DNA of 64,000 nt. It comes from Bacteroidota bacterium (lineage in GTDB: Bacteria > Bacteroidota > Ignavibacteria > Ignavibacteriales > Ignavibacteriaceae). The stretch spans positions 1 to 64,000 of the forward strand of contig JAKAKL010000067.1 in the NCBI GenBank assembly GCA_021824565.1, in the 5' to 3' direction. Numbering within the stretch: position 1 is the stretch's first letter; each line of letters opens with the position of its first letter. A model generated the notes under the pieces. It ran no database searches and was not told the origin of the DNA. It saw only the letters and a list, made by a program, of their open reading frames with translations. Positions 40,938 to 51,430 of the stretch are shown here, piece after piece. Position numbers and translations under genes: made by a program.

Positions 40938-41291
40938 TTATTTATTCTTTTTTGCCGTTAAAATACTCTTTACAAAAATCGCTATTAGCTCATTATTTTC
41001 ATTTAATGCTGATACTAATAATTCTTTCTGTTTCAAGAAATTTTTATAATTAATTATTTTAAGAGCCGCAAAATTCTCTCTTAATTCTTTCAGACAAATT
41101 TTCATTTTATAAACAAAGTCATTTCTCGACTCTGCGCTCTGAGCTTCTGCATAATTTAATGCCGGTGAAGTTCTTGAACGTATTATTTGCCCGCCAAGAT
41201 AATTTGCAGCTTTTGTGTTTGGCAAAGCTTCGACAATTTCAATAACTTTAAGTGAAAAGTCTAGTAATCGTTTTTCAATATCATATTTCAT
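40938..41291 (-). CDS. four helix bundle protein (S23 / 23S rRNA-intervening-sequence-protein-like)
   Basis: 'DFSLKVIEIVEALPNTKAANYLGGQIIRSRTSPALNYAEAQSAESRNDFVYKMKICLKELRE' family pattern. Confidence 0.88.
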   Translation of the reverse strand: MKYDIEKRLLDFSLKVIEIVEALPNTKAANYLGGQIIRSRTSPALNYAEAQSAESRNDFVYKMKICLKELRENFAALKIINYKNFLKQKELLVSALNENNELIAIFVKSILTAKKNK

Positions 41292-41315
41292 TTCAAATTA
41301 TTTTTACATTTAATA

Positions 41316-41342
41316 TTCTTTATTCGAAATTGGATATTCAAT
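41316..41342 (-). repeat. right inverted repeat of S23/four-helix-bundle cassette
   Basis: TTCTTTATTCGAAATTGGATATTCAAT; inverted partner of 40877-40903. Confidence 0.75.
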
Positions 41343-41367
41343 CTTTCCAGATATCATTATCATGCAA

Positions 41368-42408
41368 TTATTCCATTATTTTAACAACGCTTCCCTCTTT
41401 TAAATTATTCATACCGAGCGTAATCACTGTTTCGCCTTCTTTCAATCCGCTCAATATTTCGGTTGATTCGTCATTTGATAATCCGGTCTTTACTATTCTG
41501 AAAGAAGCTTTATTATTTTCTTCTATAAAAACGCCTTTCTGATTATCCTGAAACACAAAAGCTTTTGTCGGTATAATGAGCGAACCTTTTGCGGAATTCA
41601 TCTGAATATTTATTCTGCAGAACATTCCTGGCTTGAACCATTTGTCGGCAGTGTTGGGAAAGTTAGCTTTCACTTCAAAAGTACGCGATTGAACGTTAGC
41701 CGATTTGGATATTTGAGATATTTTTCCTTTCCGAATTATTTCCGGTCGCTGATCAGAATAAACTTCCGCGGGCTTGCCGGCAACAATATTTGGAATGTCG
41801 TTTTCATTAACGCTAAAAGATATTTTCATATTATTTATACTGGCAACTGTAGCTATAATTTTTCCTGGAACGGATAAATCACCGATGCTGCCGTCCACAA
41901 ATGTTATTACGCCCGCAATCGGTGAAGTTAACTCCACCATGCTTTTGGCAGCTTCAAAGTTGGCTTTTGAAATATCATAAGTGGTCTGAGCACCGTCCAA
42001 CATTTGTTTGGCAATTGCGCCTACTGCATAAAGCGCATTCATCCTGTCAAGGTTTTGTTTTGCATTTTCAAAAGCGGCTTTAGCCTGAAAATATTGAGAC
42101 GATGCGCCCGATTTATCGAGCGATAAAATTAACTGACCCGGCTTTACTTTGTCGCCGACTTTAACATTGATCGACATTATTCTTTCCTGAATCTTCGCAA
42201 CAATGTTTGCTTGTTCTTCGCCTTCCAATGTCCCGGAAAAATTCTTAGTAAGATCAAAATCCTTCTTCTGGACTTTCACAACTTGGACAGGAACTTCATT
42301 TAATGCTGTTAGTTTATTTTTATTTGTCGCATCTGATTTATTCGTACAATCAACGTTCAGCAATCCAAAGATCAAAATAATAACAGAAAAATATTTTAGT
42401 TTTATCAT
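41368..42408 (-). CDS. efflux RND transporter periplasmic adaptor subunit
   Basis: 'VVKVQKKDFDLTKNFSGTLEGEEQANIVAKIQERIMSINVKVGDKVKPGQLILSLD' biotinyl-lipoyl/HlyD pattern; likely start MIKLKYF (42408). Confidence 0.94.
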   Translation of the reverse strand: MIKLKYFSVIILIFGLLNVDCTNKSDATNKNKLTALNEVPVQVVKVQKKDFDLTKNFSGTLEGEEQANIVAKIQERIMSINVKVGDKVKPGQLILSLDKSGASSQYFQAKAAFENAKQNLDRMNALYAVGAIAKQMLDGAQTTYDISKANFEAAKSMVELTSPIAGVITFVDGSIGDLSVPGKIIATVASINNMKISFSVNENDIPNIVAGKPAEVYSDQRPEIIRKGKISQISKSANVQSRTFEVKANFPNTADKWFKPGMFCRINIQMNSAKGSLIIPTKAFVFQDNQKGVFIEENNKASFRIVKTGLSNDESTEILSGLKEGETVITLGMNNLKEGSVVKIME

Positions 42409-42447
42409 GAAAAGCTCCTTCACTTTTATGCTAACGGAATTCAAATT

Positions 42448-43788
42448 TTAATTAATACTAACTGCATATTCCCATTCTGATTTAGCGATCAGGAAATCAT
42501 AAATCGCCTGATAGTAATTAGTCTGAGCCATTGTAAGTGCTGTCTCGGTATCGATTATCTCGAGCTGCGTTCCGATGCCGTTTTTATATCGGGTCTCAGC
42601 TATTTTCAGTGCAGTATCAGCTTGCGACAGGCTTTTCTCCTGAGCGTCAATTCTTTTTTTAGATTCTTCCATCTTCAGCAAAGATTGTTGAACCTGCACC
42701 TTCAAGCCTTCTTCCAATTTACTTCTGCCGATCGCGACTTTTTCTTTGTCGATGATCGCCTGCTCAACTCTTGCTCCTCTTCCAAAGCCGTCGAACAACG
42801 TGTAGCTCAATTGAAGACCCACCATGAAGCTTTTTGCCCAATTATAATTTTTCACGTTCCATGTGTTATCCTGTGACTGATATTGATATTGTCCGAAAAA
42901 AGCCAAAGTGGGAAAATAATCCGCTCTTTGAATAATAATATTTTTGTCAAGCAGAGATTCCTGAATTCTTAATTGCTGCACTAACGGATTATTATTAACA
43001 GAATTGCTTACGGCATTCACTACTTTTTCCTGCGGAACTTCATGATAGGAAAAATCGCCAACTATTTTAATTGGAGTTTTGATATCGATAGTTAGAAGAT
43101 TTTTTAAAACGCTTTTAGCAAGCTCAAGATTATTTTCAGCTTGTATTAAAGCCGGCTGAACGTTTGCCAGCTGCACTTCTGATCTGAGCAGATCAAACTG
43201 TGATGAGACGCCTTGCTTGAACAGCGCAGTAACATTTTCATAATTTGATTTAGCAGATTCATAACTTCTCTGTGTTACATTAACTATTTGTTCCGCCATC
43301 AAGATTGAATAAAACGCTCTTTTAATTGAAAGTGCAATTGATTGTTTTGTAGCTTTGCTGCCAGCTTCGGAATAGTTTGCATACTCGCCGGCAATTTTTA
43401 TAGCGGTATTTACTTTCTGACTATATAATACCTGTGTTAATCCAAGCGTCCCAGCGAAACTATTTTTAGAGCCAAGTTCAATTGTTTCTGTATTTGGAGT
43501 TGGATTAAAAGGATTGTTGGGGGGAATAAACAATACGGGTAGTAATATATTTCTAGTATAATTGCCTGTAAAGTCTATCCTGGGAAAAGCATTTGAATAA
43601 GCCTCGCTAATCTGCTCCTGCGATCTATTAATATCTTTCTGCGCTAACTGAACGTCCCAGTTATCTGCCAATGCCTTTGCAATAGCCTGTTCAAGAGTAT
43701 AGGACAGCGTATCATGTTGTGCCGATACTTTAGAGGCGCAAATAAACGACAGCGTCAAAATAGAAATAAAAATAAAAGACTTTATCAT
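42448..43788 (-). CDS. TolC family outer membrane protein
   Basis: Signal peptide; 'LSYTLEQAIAKALADNWDVQLAQKDINRSQEQISEAYSNAFPRIDFTGNYT'. Confidence 0.94.
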   Translation of the reverse strand: MIKSFIFISILTLSFICASKVSAQHDTLSYTLEQAIAKALADNWDVQLAQKDINRSQEQISEAYSNAFPRIDFTGNYTRNILLPVLFIPPNNPFNPTPNTETIELGSKNSFAGTLGLTQVLYSQKVNTAIKIAGEYANYSEAGSKATKQSIALSIKRAFYSILMAEQIVNVTQRSYESAKSNYENVTALFKQGVSSQFDLLRSEVQLANVQPALIQAENNLELAKSVLKNLLTIDIKTPIKIVGDFSYHEVPQEKVVNAVSNSVNNNPLVQQLRIQESLLDKNIIIQRADYFPTLAFFGQYQYQSQDNTWNVKNYNWAKSFMVGLQLSYTLFDGFGRGARVEQAIIDKEKVAIGRSKLEEGLKVQVQQSLLKMEESKKRIDAQEKSLSQADTALKIAETRYKNGIGTQLEIIDTETALTMAQTNYYQAIYDFLIAKSEWEYAVSIN

Positions 43789-43867
43789 AAAAGCCCCTTT
43801 GTGAAAATAAGTTAGTTATTGGTCCTGTATAAAGGATAAATTAATGCTGTTCCTTTATACTATAGAA

Positions 43868-45292
43868 TTAATTAGAACAATTAAGAAACTCATTAATAGC
43901 AGCAGCAGCTTTTCTTCCTGCGCCCATAGCAAGGATAACAGTGGCGCCGCCGGTAACTATATCTCCTCCTGCAAATACTCCTTCCTTTGAAGTCTTCATT
44001 GTATTTTCGTCTACAATAATATTTCCCCACTTTGTATATGTTAGATCCGGAGTAGTTTTTTGAATAATAGGGTTTGATCCGTTGCCTATCGCAACGACAG
44101 CCATGTCAATATCTAAAATATATTCGGAGCCTGGGATTGGAATAGGCTTCCTTCTTCCGGATGCATCCGGTTCGCCTAATTCCATTTTTTGCAGCTTCAC
44201 ACCGTTTAGCCAGCCATCGGCGGTTCCTAAAAATTCAAGCGGATTAGATAAATAAATAAATTCTATTCCTTCTTCTTTCGCATGATGAATTTCTTCTTTA
44301 CGGGCAGGCATTTCTACGTCAGACCGGCGATAAATAATATATGCGTTCTTTGCACCAAGACGTTTAGAAGTTCTAACAGCATCCATTGCCGTATTGCCTC
44401 CTCCAAATACAGCGATGTTTTTATCTTTAACATGAAACACCGGAGTATCATAGTCTGGAAATTTATACGCTTTCATTAAATTGACGCGGGTTAAAAATTC
44501 ATTCGCAGAATAAACGCCGTTATAATTCTCTCCCTTAATATTTAAAAAGTATGGAAGACCCGCTCCTACAGCGATAAAAACAGCATCATAACCATCAGAG
44601 AGCAATTCGTCAACAGTATCTGACATGCCTATCACGGTGTTCGGCTGAAAATCCACGCCAAGTTTCCTCAATGATTCAACTTCTGCTTTCACAATTTCTT
44701 TTGGAAGCCTGAATTCAGGAATTCCGTAGATCAGAACTCCGCCAAGCTCATGAAGCGCTTCAAAAACAGTAACATCGTGCCCCATCTGAACAAGGTCTCC
44801 GGCACAGCTCAAGCCCGCCGGACCGCTTCCGACAATAGCAACTCTTTTCCCGGTTTTAGATTTTAACTTTGGCTCTCTTATTCCTACATGCTGTCTTTCA
44901 AAATCGGCAACAAATCTTTCAAGCCTTCCAATTGCTACAGGCTCATTTTTTTTGCCGACGATGCATTTTACTTCGCATTGTTCTTCCTGAGGACAGACTC
45001 TTCCGCATATTGCGGGCAGCATGTTGTCTTCTTTGATTTTTTCTGCCGCCTTTAAATATTCTCCTTCAGCAACGAGTGAAATAAAATCGCCTATCTTAAC
45101 TCCAACAGGGCAGCCGGAGACGCAAGTCGGTTTCGGGCATTGAATACACCGCAAGGCTTCCATTTTTGCAAGCTCTTCGGTAAACCCAAGATTTACTTCT
45201 TCAAAATTATTTCTTCTGACAGCGCTATCCTGTTCCGGCATCGCTTGTCTTGGTATTTTCATCTTTTCTTTATTAGATAGCTTCGCCATCAA
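43868..45292 (-). CDS. GltD-like NADPH oxidoreductase; likely NfnB subunit
   Basis: 'CIQCPKPTCVSGCPVGVKIGDFI', 'CGRVCPQEEQCEVKCIVGKKNEPVAIGRLERFVADF', 'VAIVGSGPAGLSCAGDL'. Confidence 0.9.
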   Translation of the reverse strand: MMAKLSNKEKMKIPRQAMPEQDSAVRRNNFEEVNLGFTEELAKMEALRCIQCPKPTCVSGCPVGVKIGDFISLVAEGEYLKAAEKIKEDNMLPAICGRVCPQEEQCEVKCIVGKKNEPVAIGRLERFVADFERQHVGIREPKLKSKTGKRVAIVGSGPAGLSCAGDLVQMGHDVTVFEALHELGGVLIYGIPEFRLPKEIVKAEVESLRKLGVDFQPNTVIGMSDTVDELLSDGYDAVFIAVGAGLPYFLNIKGENYNGVYSANEFLTRVNLMKAYKFPDYDTPVFHVKDKNIAVFGGGNTAMDAVRTSKRLGAKNAYIIYRRSDVEMPARKEEIHHAKEEGIEFIYLSNPLEFLGTADGWLNGVKLQKMELGEPDASGRRKPIPIPGSEYILDIDMAVVAIGNGSNPIIQKTTPDLTYTKWGNIIVDENTMKTSKEGVFAGGDIVTGGATVILAMGAGRKAAAAINEFLNCSN

Positions 45293-45325
45293 TTTCTCCG
45301 GTATTTCTATTTTATTCCCAAAATA

Positions 45326-46186
45326 TTATAACTCATTTGCAGTCTTAAGTACCGCCGTTTCTGATTTGCACGTATGAGTTTCGAGGGCAAGTCTTTCATC
45401 CTCTCGGTACGTTCTGTTCCTTCGCTCGAGAGTTTCAAAATCAACTTTATGAGCATCGAACTCTGGTCCGTCAACACATACAAAAACTGTTTTGTTATCA
45501 ACAGTAGCTCTGCAGCCGCCGCACATCCCGGTACCGTCAACCATAATAGGATTCAAGCTTACTACAGTTTTAATTTTATATTTCCTTGTTACTTCAGCAA
45601 CTGCTTTCATCATTGGTATAGGACCGATGGCAAGTACGAGATCAATTTTCCTTTTTGCATCGATCAATTCTTGAAGCTTAGTCGTAACAAATCCCGGATA
45701 GCCGTAGCTTCCGTCATCGGTAGTAACAAACACTTCATCGCATACTTTATTCATTTCGTCTTCAAGTATTACGAAATCTTTTGACCGACCTCCAATTATA
45801 GAAATGGTATAATTGCCCGCTTGTTTAAGAGCTACTGCGGTAGGATAAGCAATGGCAGTTCCCACACCGCCGCCGATGCTGATTGCAGTTCCGAATTTTT
45901 CTATGTGCGAAGGCTTCCCTAGCGGACCAACGAGATCATGTATGTATTCGCCGCTTTCGAGGTCGTTTAATTCCTTTGTCGTCTTCCCTATTCCCTGAAC
46001 AATTATAGTAATTGTGCCCTCATTTATATTAGCATCTGAAATGGTCAACGGAATTCTCTCACCGTTGTCATTGACTCTAATAATTACAAACTGACCGGCT
46101 TGTCTTTTCCTTGCAATTTTTGGAGCTTCAATAATAAACTTTTTTACATTCGGAGCAATAAATTCCGCACTAACAATCTTGTACAT
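45326..46186 (-). CDS. sulfide/dihydroorotate dehydrogenase-like FAD/NAD-binding protein; likely NfnA subunit
   Basis: 'RIPLTISDA', 'GGGVGTAIAYP', [2Fe-2S] 'GTGMCGGCRATVDNKTVFVCVDGPEFDAHKVDF'; adjacent to GltD-like subunit. Confidence 0.9.
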   Translation of the reverse strand: MYKIVSAEFIAPNVKKFIIEAPKIARKRQAGQFVIIRVNDNGERIPLTISDANINEGTITIIVQGIGKTTKELNDLESGEYIHDLVGPLGKPSHIEKFGTAISIGGGVGTAIAYPTAVALKQAGNYTISIIGGRSKDFVILEDEMNKVCDEVFVTTDDGSYGYPGFVTTKLQELIDAKRKIDLVLAIGPIPMMKAVAEVTRKYKIKTVVSLNPIMVDGTGMCGGCRATVDNKTVFVCVDGPEFDAHKVDFETLERRNRTYREDERLALETHTCKSETAVLKTANEL

Positions 46187-46192
46187 TTATTT

Positions 46193-48451
46193 TCAAACCT
46201 TCAATTTATAATTAGCTTCAAGAACAGCTATAGCCGTCATATTAATTATATCATCAACTGTGGCTCCTCTTTGCAATACATGAACCGGCTTTTTCATGCC
46301 CATCAAGACGGGACCTATTACTGAAGACTCGCCGATCCTTGCCATCAGTTTGTAAGCAATATTTCCTGAATTTAAATCCGGGAAAATTAAAACATTAGCT
46401 TTTCCTTTCAACACGCTGAACGGATAATCCATATCTAAAATTTGAGGAACGACAGCGGTATCGGCTTGCATTTCGCCGTCGACCATCAAGTCCGGACGAA
46501 GTTTATGAATAATTTTTACCGCTTCACTTACTTTAACAGCTTCAGGATATTTTGAAGAGCCGAAGTTGCTGAAAGACAGCATCGCAATTTTGGGTTCAAT
46601 ATCGAAATTCTTTACAGTATCTGCCGCTGAAATTGCAATTTCCGCAAGCTCGTTTGAAGTCGGGTTAACATTCACTGTTGTATCGGCAAAAAAGAAAACA
46701 TCTTTTTTAGTTACAACTATATAAAGCCCGGAAACAACCTTGAATCCTTCTTTAATTCCCACACATTGAAGAGCAGGTTTGATGGTTGTAGGATAATTTG
46801 TTGTTAAGCCGCTGATCATCGCGTCGGCGTCTCCTTGATCAACCATCATTGATCCGAAGTAGACGGGGTTTTTCATTAATTCTTTTGCTTCTTTTAAAGT
46901 AGCGCCTTTTCTCTGGCGTTTGTTAAAAAATTCTGTTACATAAAAAGGCGTTTTCTCACAGTTTTCAGGATCAAAAATTTCAAATTCAGTTTGGTCGTAG
47001 CCAAGTTTCTGAATGTTTTCCTTAATTGCATTTTTGTTGCCTAAAAGTATCGGCTTAGAAATGTTATCGTTATAAGAAACGTGAGCAGCACGAATAATTT
47101 TTTCTTCTTCGCCTTCCGGGTAAACTACGCGTCTTGGATTCTTTTGAGCTTTATGAATTGCTACACGAATAATTTCTTTTGATAGTCCGAGTCTTTCTTT
47201 TAATTCTTCTTCATAAGCATCCCAATCTTCTATTTGGATCCTTGCAACTCCGGTTTCTATTGCAGCCTTTGCAACTGCCGGCGCTACGAACCAAAGTACG
47301 CGCGGATCAAACGGCTTTGGAATAATATATTCTTTTCCAAACTTAAAATCCGCACCGCCGTACGCGCTGATAACCATTTCGGGAACTTTCTTTTTTGCAA
47401 GCTCCGCAAGGGCACGAACGGCAGCCATCTTCATTTCTTCATTTATTGCTGAAGCGCGAACGTCAAGTGCGCCTCGGAATATAAACGGGAATCCTAATAC
47501 ATTATTAACTTGATTTGGGAAATCACTTCTCCCTGTTGCCATAATAATATCATCCCGCACGCTTACGGCTTCGTCATACATAATTTCAGGATCAGGATTT
47601 GCCATAGCAAAAACTATCGGATTATGCCCCATCGACTTTATCATTTCTTTACTTACTACGCCGCCGACAGAAAGCCCTACAAATACATCTGCGCCTTTCA
47701 TTCCTTCTGCAAGTGTCGAGCATTGTGAGTCTGTTGCAAATTCCATTTTATACTTATTTAAATCGGTACGCTTTTTATTTAGGCAGCCTTTTGAATCGTA
47801 CATTGTAATGTTTTCCCTTTTAACTCCGGCTTTCATGTACAACTTGCAGCATGAAATTGCAGCGGCGCCTGCACCGTTAACTACAATTTTAATATCCGAT
47901 AATTTCTTTCCGGCAACTTCGGCGGCATTAATTAAAGCCGCGCAAGATATAATTGCTGTTCCGTGTTGATCATCATGGAACACAGGAATATTCATTGTCG
48001 CTTTTAGAGTTTCCTCTATTTCAAAACATTCCGGGGCTTTAATATCTTCAAGATTAATTCCGCCGAATGTTGGCTCTAACAGCTGCACAGCTTTTATAAT
48101 TTCTTTTGGATCTTTGCTCTTCAGTTCAATATCAAATACATCAATATCTGCAAATCTTTTAAATAAGACTCCTTTCCCTTCCATCACTGGTTTACCGGCG
48201 GCAGGACCTATATCTCCCAATCCTAATACGGCTGTACCGTTAGAAACGACTGCAACTAAATTTCCCTTAGCAGTGTACTTGTAAACTTCATCCGGCTGCT
48301 TTGCGATTTCCCTGCATGGTTCAGCAACACCGGGTGTATAAGCTAATGATAGGTCTCTTGATGTTAAACAAGGCTTTGTGGGTGTAACTTCTATTTTACC
48401 ACGTCTTCCCTGGCTATGGTATTCAAGCGCTTCTTCAGTACGAATTTTCAT
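46193..48451 (-). CDS. maeB: NADP-dependent malic enzyme with C-terminal phosphotransacetylase domain
   Basis: '[15 protein letters not shown]', '[10 protein letters not shown]', PTA-like domain from '[16 protein letters not shown]' onward. Confidence 0.96.
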   Translation of the reverse strand: MKIRTEEALEYHSQGRRGKIEVTPTKPCLTSRDLSLAYTPGVAEPCREIAKQPDEVYKYTAKGNLVAVVSNGTAVLGLGDIGPAAGKPVMEGKGVLFKRFADIDVFDIELKSKDPKEIIKAVQLLEPTFGGINLEDIKAPECFEIEETLKATMNIPVFHDDQHGTAIISCAALINAAEVAGKKLSDIKIVVNGAGAAAISCCKLYMKAGVKRENITMYDSKGCLNKKRTDLNKYKMEFATDSQCSTLAEGMKGADVFVGLSVGGVVSKEMIKSMGHNPIVFAMANPDPEIMYDEAVSVRDDIIMATGRSDFPNQVNNVLGFPFIFRGALDVRASAINEEMKMAAVRALAELAKKKVPEMVISAYGGADFKFGKEYIIPKPFDPRVLWFVAPAVAKAAIETGVARIQIEDWDAYEEELKERLGLSKEIIRVAIHKAQKNPRRVVYPEGEEEKIIRAAHVSYNDNISKPILLGNKNAIKENIQKLGYDQTEFEIFDPENCEKTPFYVTEFFNKRQRKGATLKEAKELMKNPVYFGSMMVDQGDADAMISGLTTNYPTTIKPALQCVGIKEGFKVVSGLYIVVTKKDVFFFADTTVNVNPTSNELAEIAISAADTVKNFDIEPKIAMLSFSNFGSSKYPEAVKVSEAVKIIHKLRPDLMVDGEMQADTAVVPQILDMDYPFSVLKGKANVLIFPDLNSGNIAYKLMARIGESSVIGPVLMGMKKPVHVLQRGATVDDIINMTAIAVLEANYKLKV

Positions 48452-48965
48452 ATTATCTTCCTAAATAAAATCTTATAATTCAAAATTATCTGCATAAATA
48501 AAATTAATGACCGGTTTTTATAATTACTAATTTTATCTTCAAAAATTTGGATCTGAGTTTGTAAACTCGACTAAGTTCTTAACCATAAACTGTGCCATTT
48601 TTATACTTTTTATTTAATATTAAGTCATTCAGTTGCAAGCAAAAAAAAAGGTTAATTAAAGATTTATCTTAATCCTTTCCCATTTGTGAAAAATATTTTC
48701 TAAGGAATAGAAGAATTGTCACGTTGATTTTTTTCCCCAATCCCAAGATGTTACTATTATGTTATTTAGCGCCGTAATACGAATTATCTTCGTCCTATAC
48801 GAAACTTTGTATAAAAAAATTTCAATCGAATAAAATGTCATAAGATAAAAGTTCTGTTTTTAGCGCATAATGGAAACTTTTTAACACAGCGCAAAAAAAT
48901 TGAGTATGGCATTTCCGTTGAACGAACGTTCAAAAAAATTATTACTAATATTAAGGAGTTCAACA

Positions 48966-50888
48966 ATGAAAAAATTTATTCAGTTACTTTTTGTAATCCC
49001 TTTAATCGTTTTTTTCTTCTCCGTTGATCAGTATCCTCAAATGATCGTTAAAGATACTTTATCAGGACATGTTTACGCGGCAGGACAGAACGATACATCA
49101 CGTACTGCTATCGCCGGAGCAAATGTATCTCTTCATATTTTTTCTATGATGGGCGATTCTACGCTTTACCAGACAACTACTGATTCAACAGGGAGTTTTG
49201 TAATAAGCGGTATAACACCTGGTCATTATGTTTTGATATGCAGTGCTAATGGATATTCTACTGTTGTTCTGCATGATTTCAATATTGAGGATGCAAGTCA
49301 GACAATCACTCTTTTCTTGCGCGATACCACAGCTGCCGTTACGGGCGGAATAGTTTCAGGATCGGTTCGATTTGACGAATCAGATCATTTTGATTTTTCA
49401 CACATCTTTGTTCACAACGCAATTATAGAATTTATCAATACAAATAATACCTCGCCAAATATTTTTGACACTACCGATGCATTTGGATTTTATAGGACTA
49501 AAGTTCCTGCCGGGCAATATTATGTCTCATGCACAGTTGCTTTAACAGATAGTACAAATTTCCAGGAATATTATCAGAATGCCGCAACTATAGCACAAGC
49601 TAAAATGATTACTGTAAGCGACGGACAAACCACGGATGATATTGATTTCACAATTCCATCTCAGGCTGCAACTACACATACAATAACTTTTAGCGGCAGC
49701 GTTCAATCCAGCGCCTCCATGCCTCTGGATTCGGCTACAGTGAGTATTATTCTTTCTGGAGATAATGAAGATCATGGAGATTGGTCACACGGTCGTAACG
49801 GTTTGGTAGCTTCAACGAAAACTGATGCATCAGGTAATTTTACAATTACACTCGACAGTGTTTCCCAATCCTTAAACGCTTTTATTGTCGCTGCGCATAA
49901 AGCCGGATACAAGATCCAGTTCTACAATAATCAGGATACTTTTTTTAAGGCTAATATTTTGTTTGCTTTTCATGACACGACTTTTTCAAATTTGAATTTT
50001 ACTCTTTCCCCTGTTGATACAAACCGGTATTCAATCAGCGGCAATGTAAAAGACAGTTCAGGCATGGGAATAAAAAATGCTTTCGTGACTGCTTTTGATT
50101 CAGCAACCGGACATGAGCACATGGCTGTCGCTGATTCAAACGGTAATTACACTGTTAACGGCTTGGCACAAGGCAGTTATTACTTAATGTTCACGGCACA
50201 CGGTTATCAATCTCAATTCTATCCTAATGCTTCTACCTGGGAAACAGCATCTACTATTAGCGTTACTTCATCTGTAACCGGAATAAATGTTACACTTGCT
50301 CAGGATACATCAACAATGTTAACCGGCGGCGGGGATGTTACTGGCGACGTTCATTCTTCAAACGGCTCAGCTTTAGCAGGTGTTTTAGTTACACTTAAAG
50401 ATTCACAAGGTAATGTGGTTGGCACTGCGGTTACGGATGTTAACGGCTCTTACTCTATTGCTGGTATGGTTCAGGGAAATTATACTATCACCGCAAGCTT
50501 CTCTACTTATTCCAGTCAACAGCAGACTACCACTTATAATCCAAGTTCAGGCTCAACGCAGGTAAGCAACTTTACGCTGCCTCAGTCTACAACCGGAATT
50601 ACTACGCCGCCAAGCAGCATGCCATCTCATTTTTCGCTCGATAATAATTATCCAAATCCGTTTAACCCGAGCACTGTTATCGGATTCTCATTACCTTATT
50701 CCACGCACGTAACTTTAGAAGTTTATAACGTCCTTGGACAAAAGGTCGCGCAGCTTGTTAATGGCAATCTGGCAGCCGGTCATTATGCTTATTCATTTAA
50801 CGCAAACAATCTTTCTTCGGGAGTTTACCTGTACAGAATTCAAACCGATAAGTTTGTTTCTGTTAAAAAGATGCTGTATACAAAATAA
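48966..50888 (+). CDS. carboxypeptidase-regulatory-like domain protein with type-A T9SS sorting domain
   Basis: Repeats 'GSVKDSSGMGIKNAFVTAFDSATG...NGNYTVNGLAQGSYYLMF'; 'NNYPNPFNPSTVIGFSLP...LSSGVYLYRIQT'; start at MKKFIQLL. Confidence 0.85.
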   Translation: MKKFIQLLFVIPLIVFFFSVDQYPQMIVKDTLSGHVYAAGQNDTSRTAIAGANVSLHIFSMMGDSTLYQTTTDSTGSFVISGITPGHYVLICSANGYSTVVLHDFNIEDASQTITLFLRDTTAAVTGGIVSGSVRFDESDHFDFSHIFVHNAIIEFINTNNTSPNIFDTTDAFGFYRTKVPAGQYYVSCTVALTDSTNFQEYYQNAATIAQAKMITVSDGQTTDDIDFTIPSQAATTHTITFSGSVQSSASMPLDSATVSIILSGDNEDHGDWSHGRNGLVASTKTDASGNFTITLDSVSQSLNAFIVAAHKAGYKIQFYNNQDTFFKANILFAFHDTTFSNLNFTLSPVDTNRYSISGNVKDSSGMGIKNAFVTAFDSATGHEHMAVADSNGNYTVNGLAQGSYYLMFTAHGYQSQFYPNASTWETASTISVTSSVTGINVTLAQDTSTMLTGGGDVTGDVHSSNGSALAGVLVTLKDSQGNVVGTAVTDVNGSYSIAGMVQGNYTITASFSTYSSQQQTTTYNPSSGSTQVSNFTLPQSTTGITTPPSSMPSHFSLDNNYPNPFNPSTVIGFSLPYSTHVTLEVYNVLGQKVAQLVNGNLAAGHYAYSFNANNLSSGVYLYRIQTDKFVSVKKMLYTK

Positions 50889-50910
50889 TTCTATTTCATA
50901 ATATAAATAT

Positions 50911-50937
50911 AAGGCTCCCGCACGGGAGCCTTTTTTG
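50911..50937 (+). terminator. rho-independent terminator
   Basis: AAGGCTCCC-GCAC-GGGAGCCTTTTTTG. Confidence 0.95.
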
Positions 50938-51117
50938 TTTGATCTATAATTATCATTCGCCTTTCAATATATACTTCTAAGTGTATTGAAAAACGCTTGT
51001 CCCCTGGCACATTTATTTTTTCATAATTAAAGAATTATGTTATTGTTTCGACAATAGCCATAGTTGTTTGAACGTATCAAACGCACATTCATTATTCCCG
51101 TACAGGAGGTGATTCAA

Positions 51118-51354
51118 ATGACGGTTAATTCAGTCGGGTCGAGCAATATTTTTTCTGCCGGATATTTCGCTTCCAGCAGCCAAAGATATTCCAGCTCATC
51201 TGCTTCTTCTAACAAAAGCAGCAAAGACAGCGCTTCTATTTCCGGGTACGCTAAAGAACTCGCGGCTATGAAATCCGGGAAAAGTTCTCAAGAAGAAGCG
51301 ACAGAATCAATGAGCGAAAAACTCAGCGAGCAAGCGTCGGGATCAGATACTTAA
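51118..51354 (+). CDS. Ser-rich small hypothetical protein (78 aa)
   Basis: ATG at 51118 preceded by ACAGGAGGTGATTCAA (near-perfect Shine-Dalgarno), terminator downstream. Confidence 0.75.
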   Translation: MTVNSVGSSNIFSAGYFASSSQRYSSSSASSNKSSKDSASISGYAKELAAMKSGKSSQEEATESMSEKLSEQASGSDT

Positions 51355-51374
51355 GAAGGGATTTACTTAGGTAG

Positions 51375-51408
51375 AAAAGAGAAAGTCGTTTATCGCTTTC
51401 TCTTTTTC
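51375..51408. terminator. likely bidirectional terminator
   Basis: AAAAGAGAAAG - TCGTTTATCG - CTTTCTCTTTTT between convergent genes. Confidence 0.75.
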
Positions 51409-51430
51409 TATTAGTTGATACAGCAAAAAT

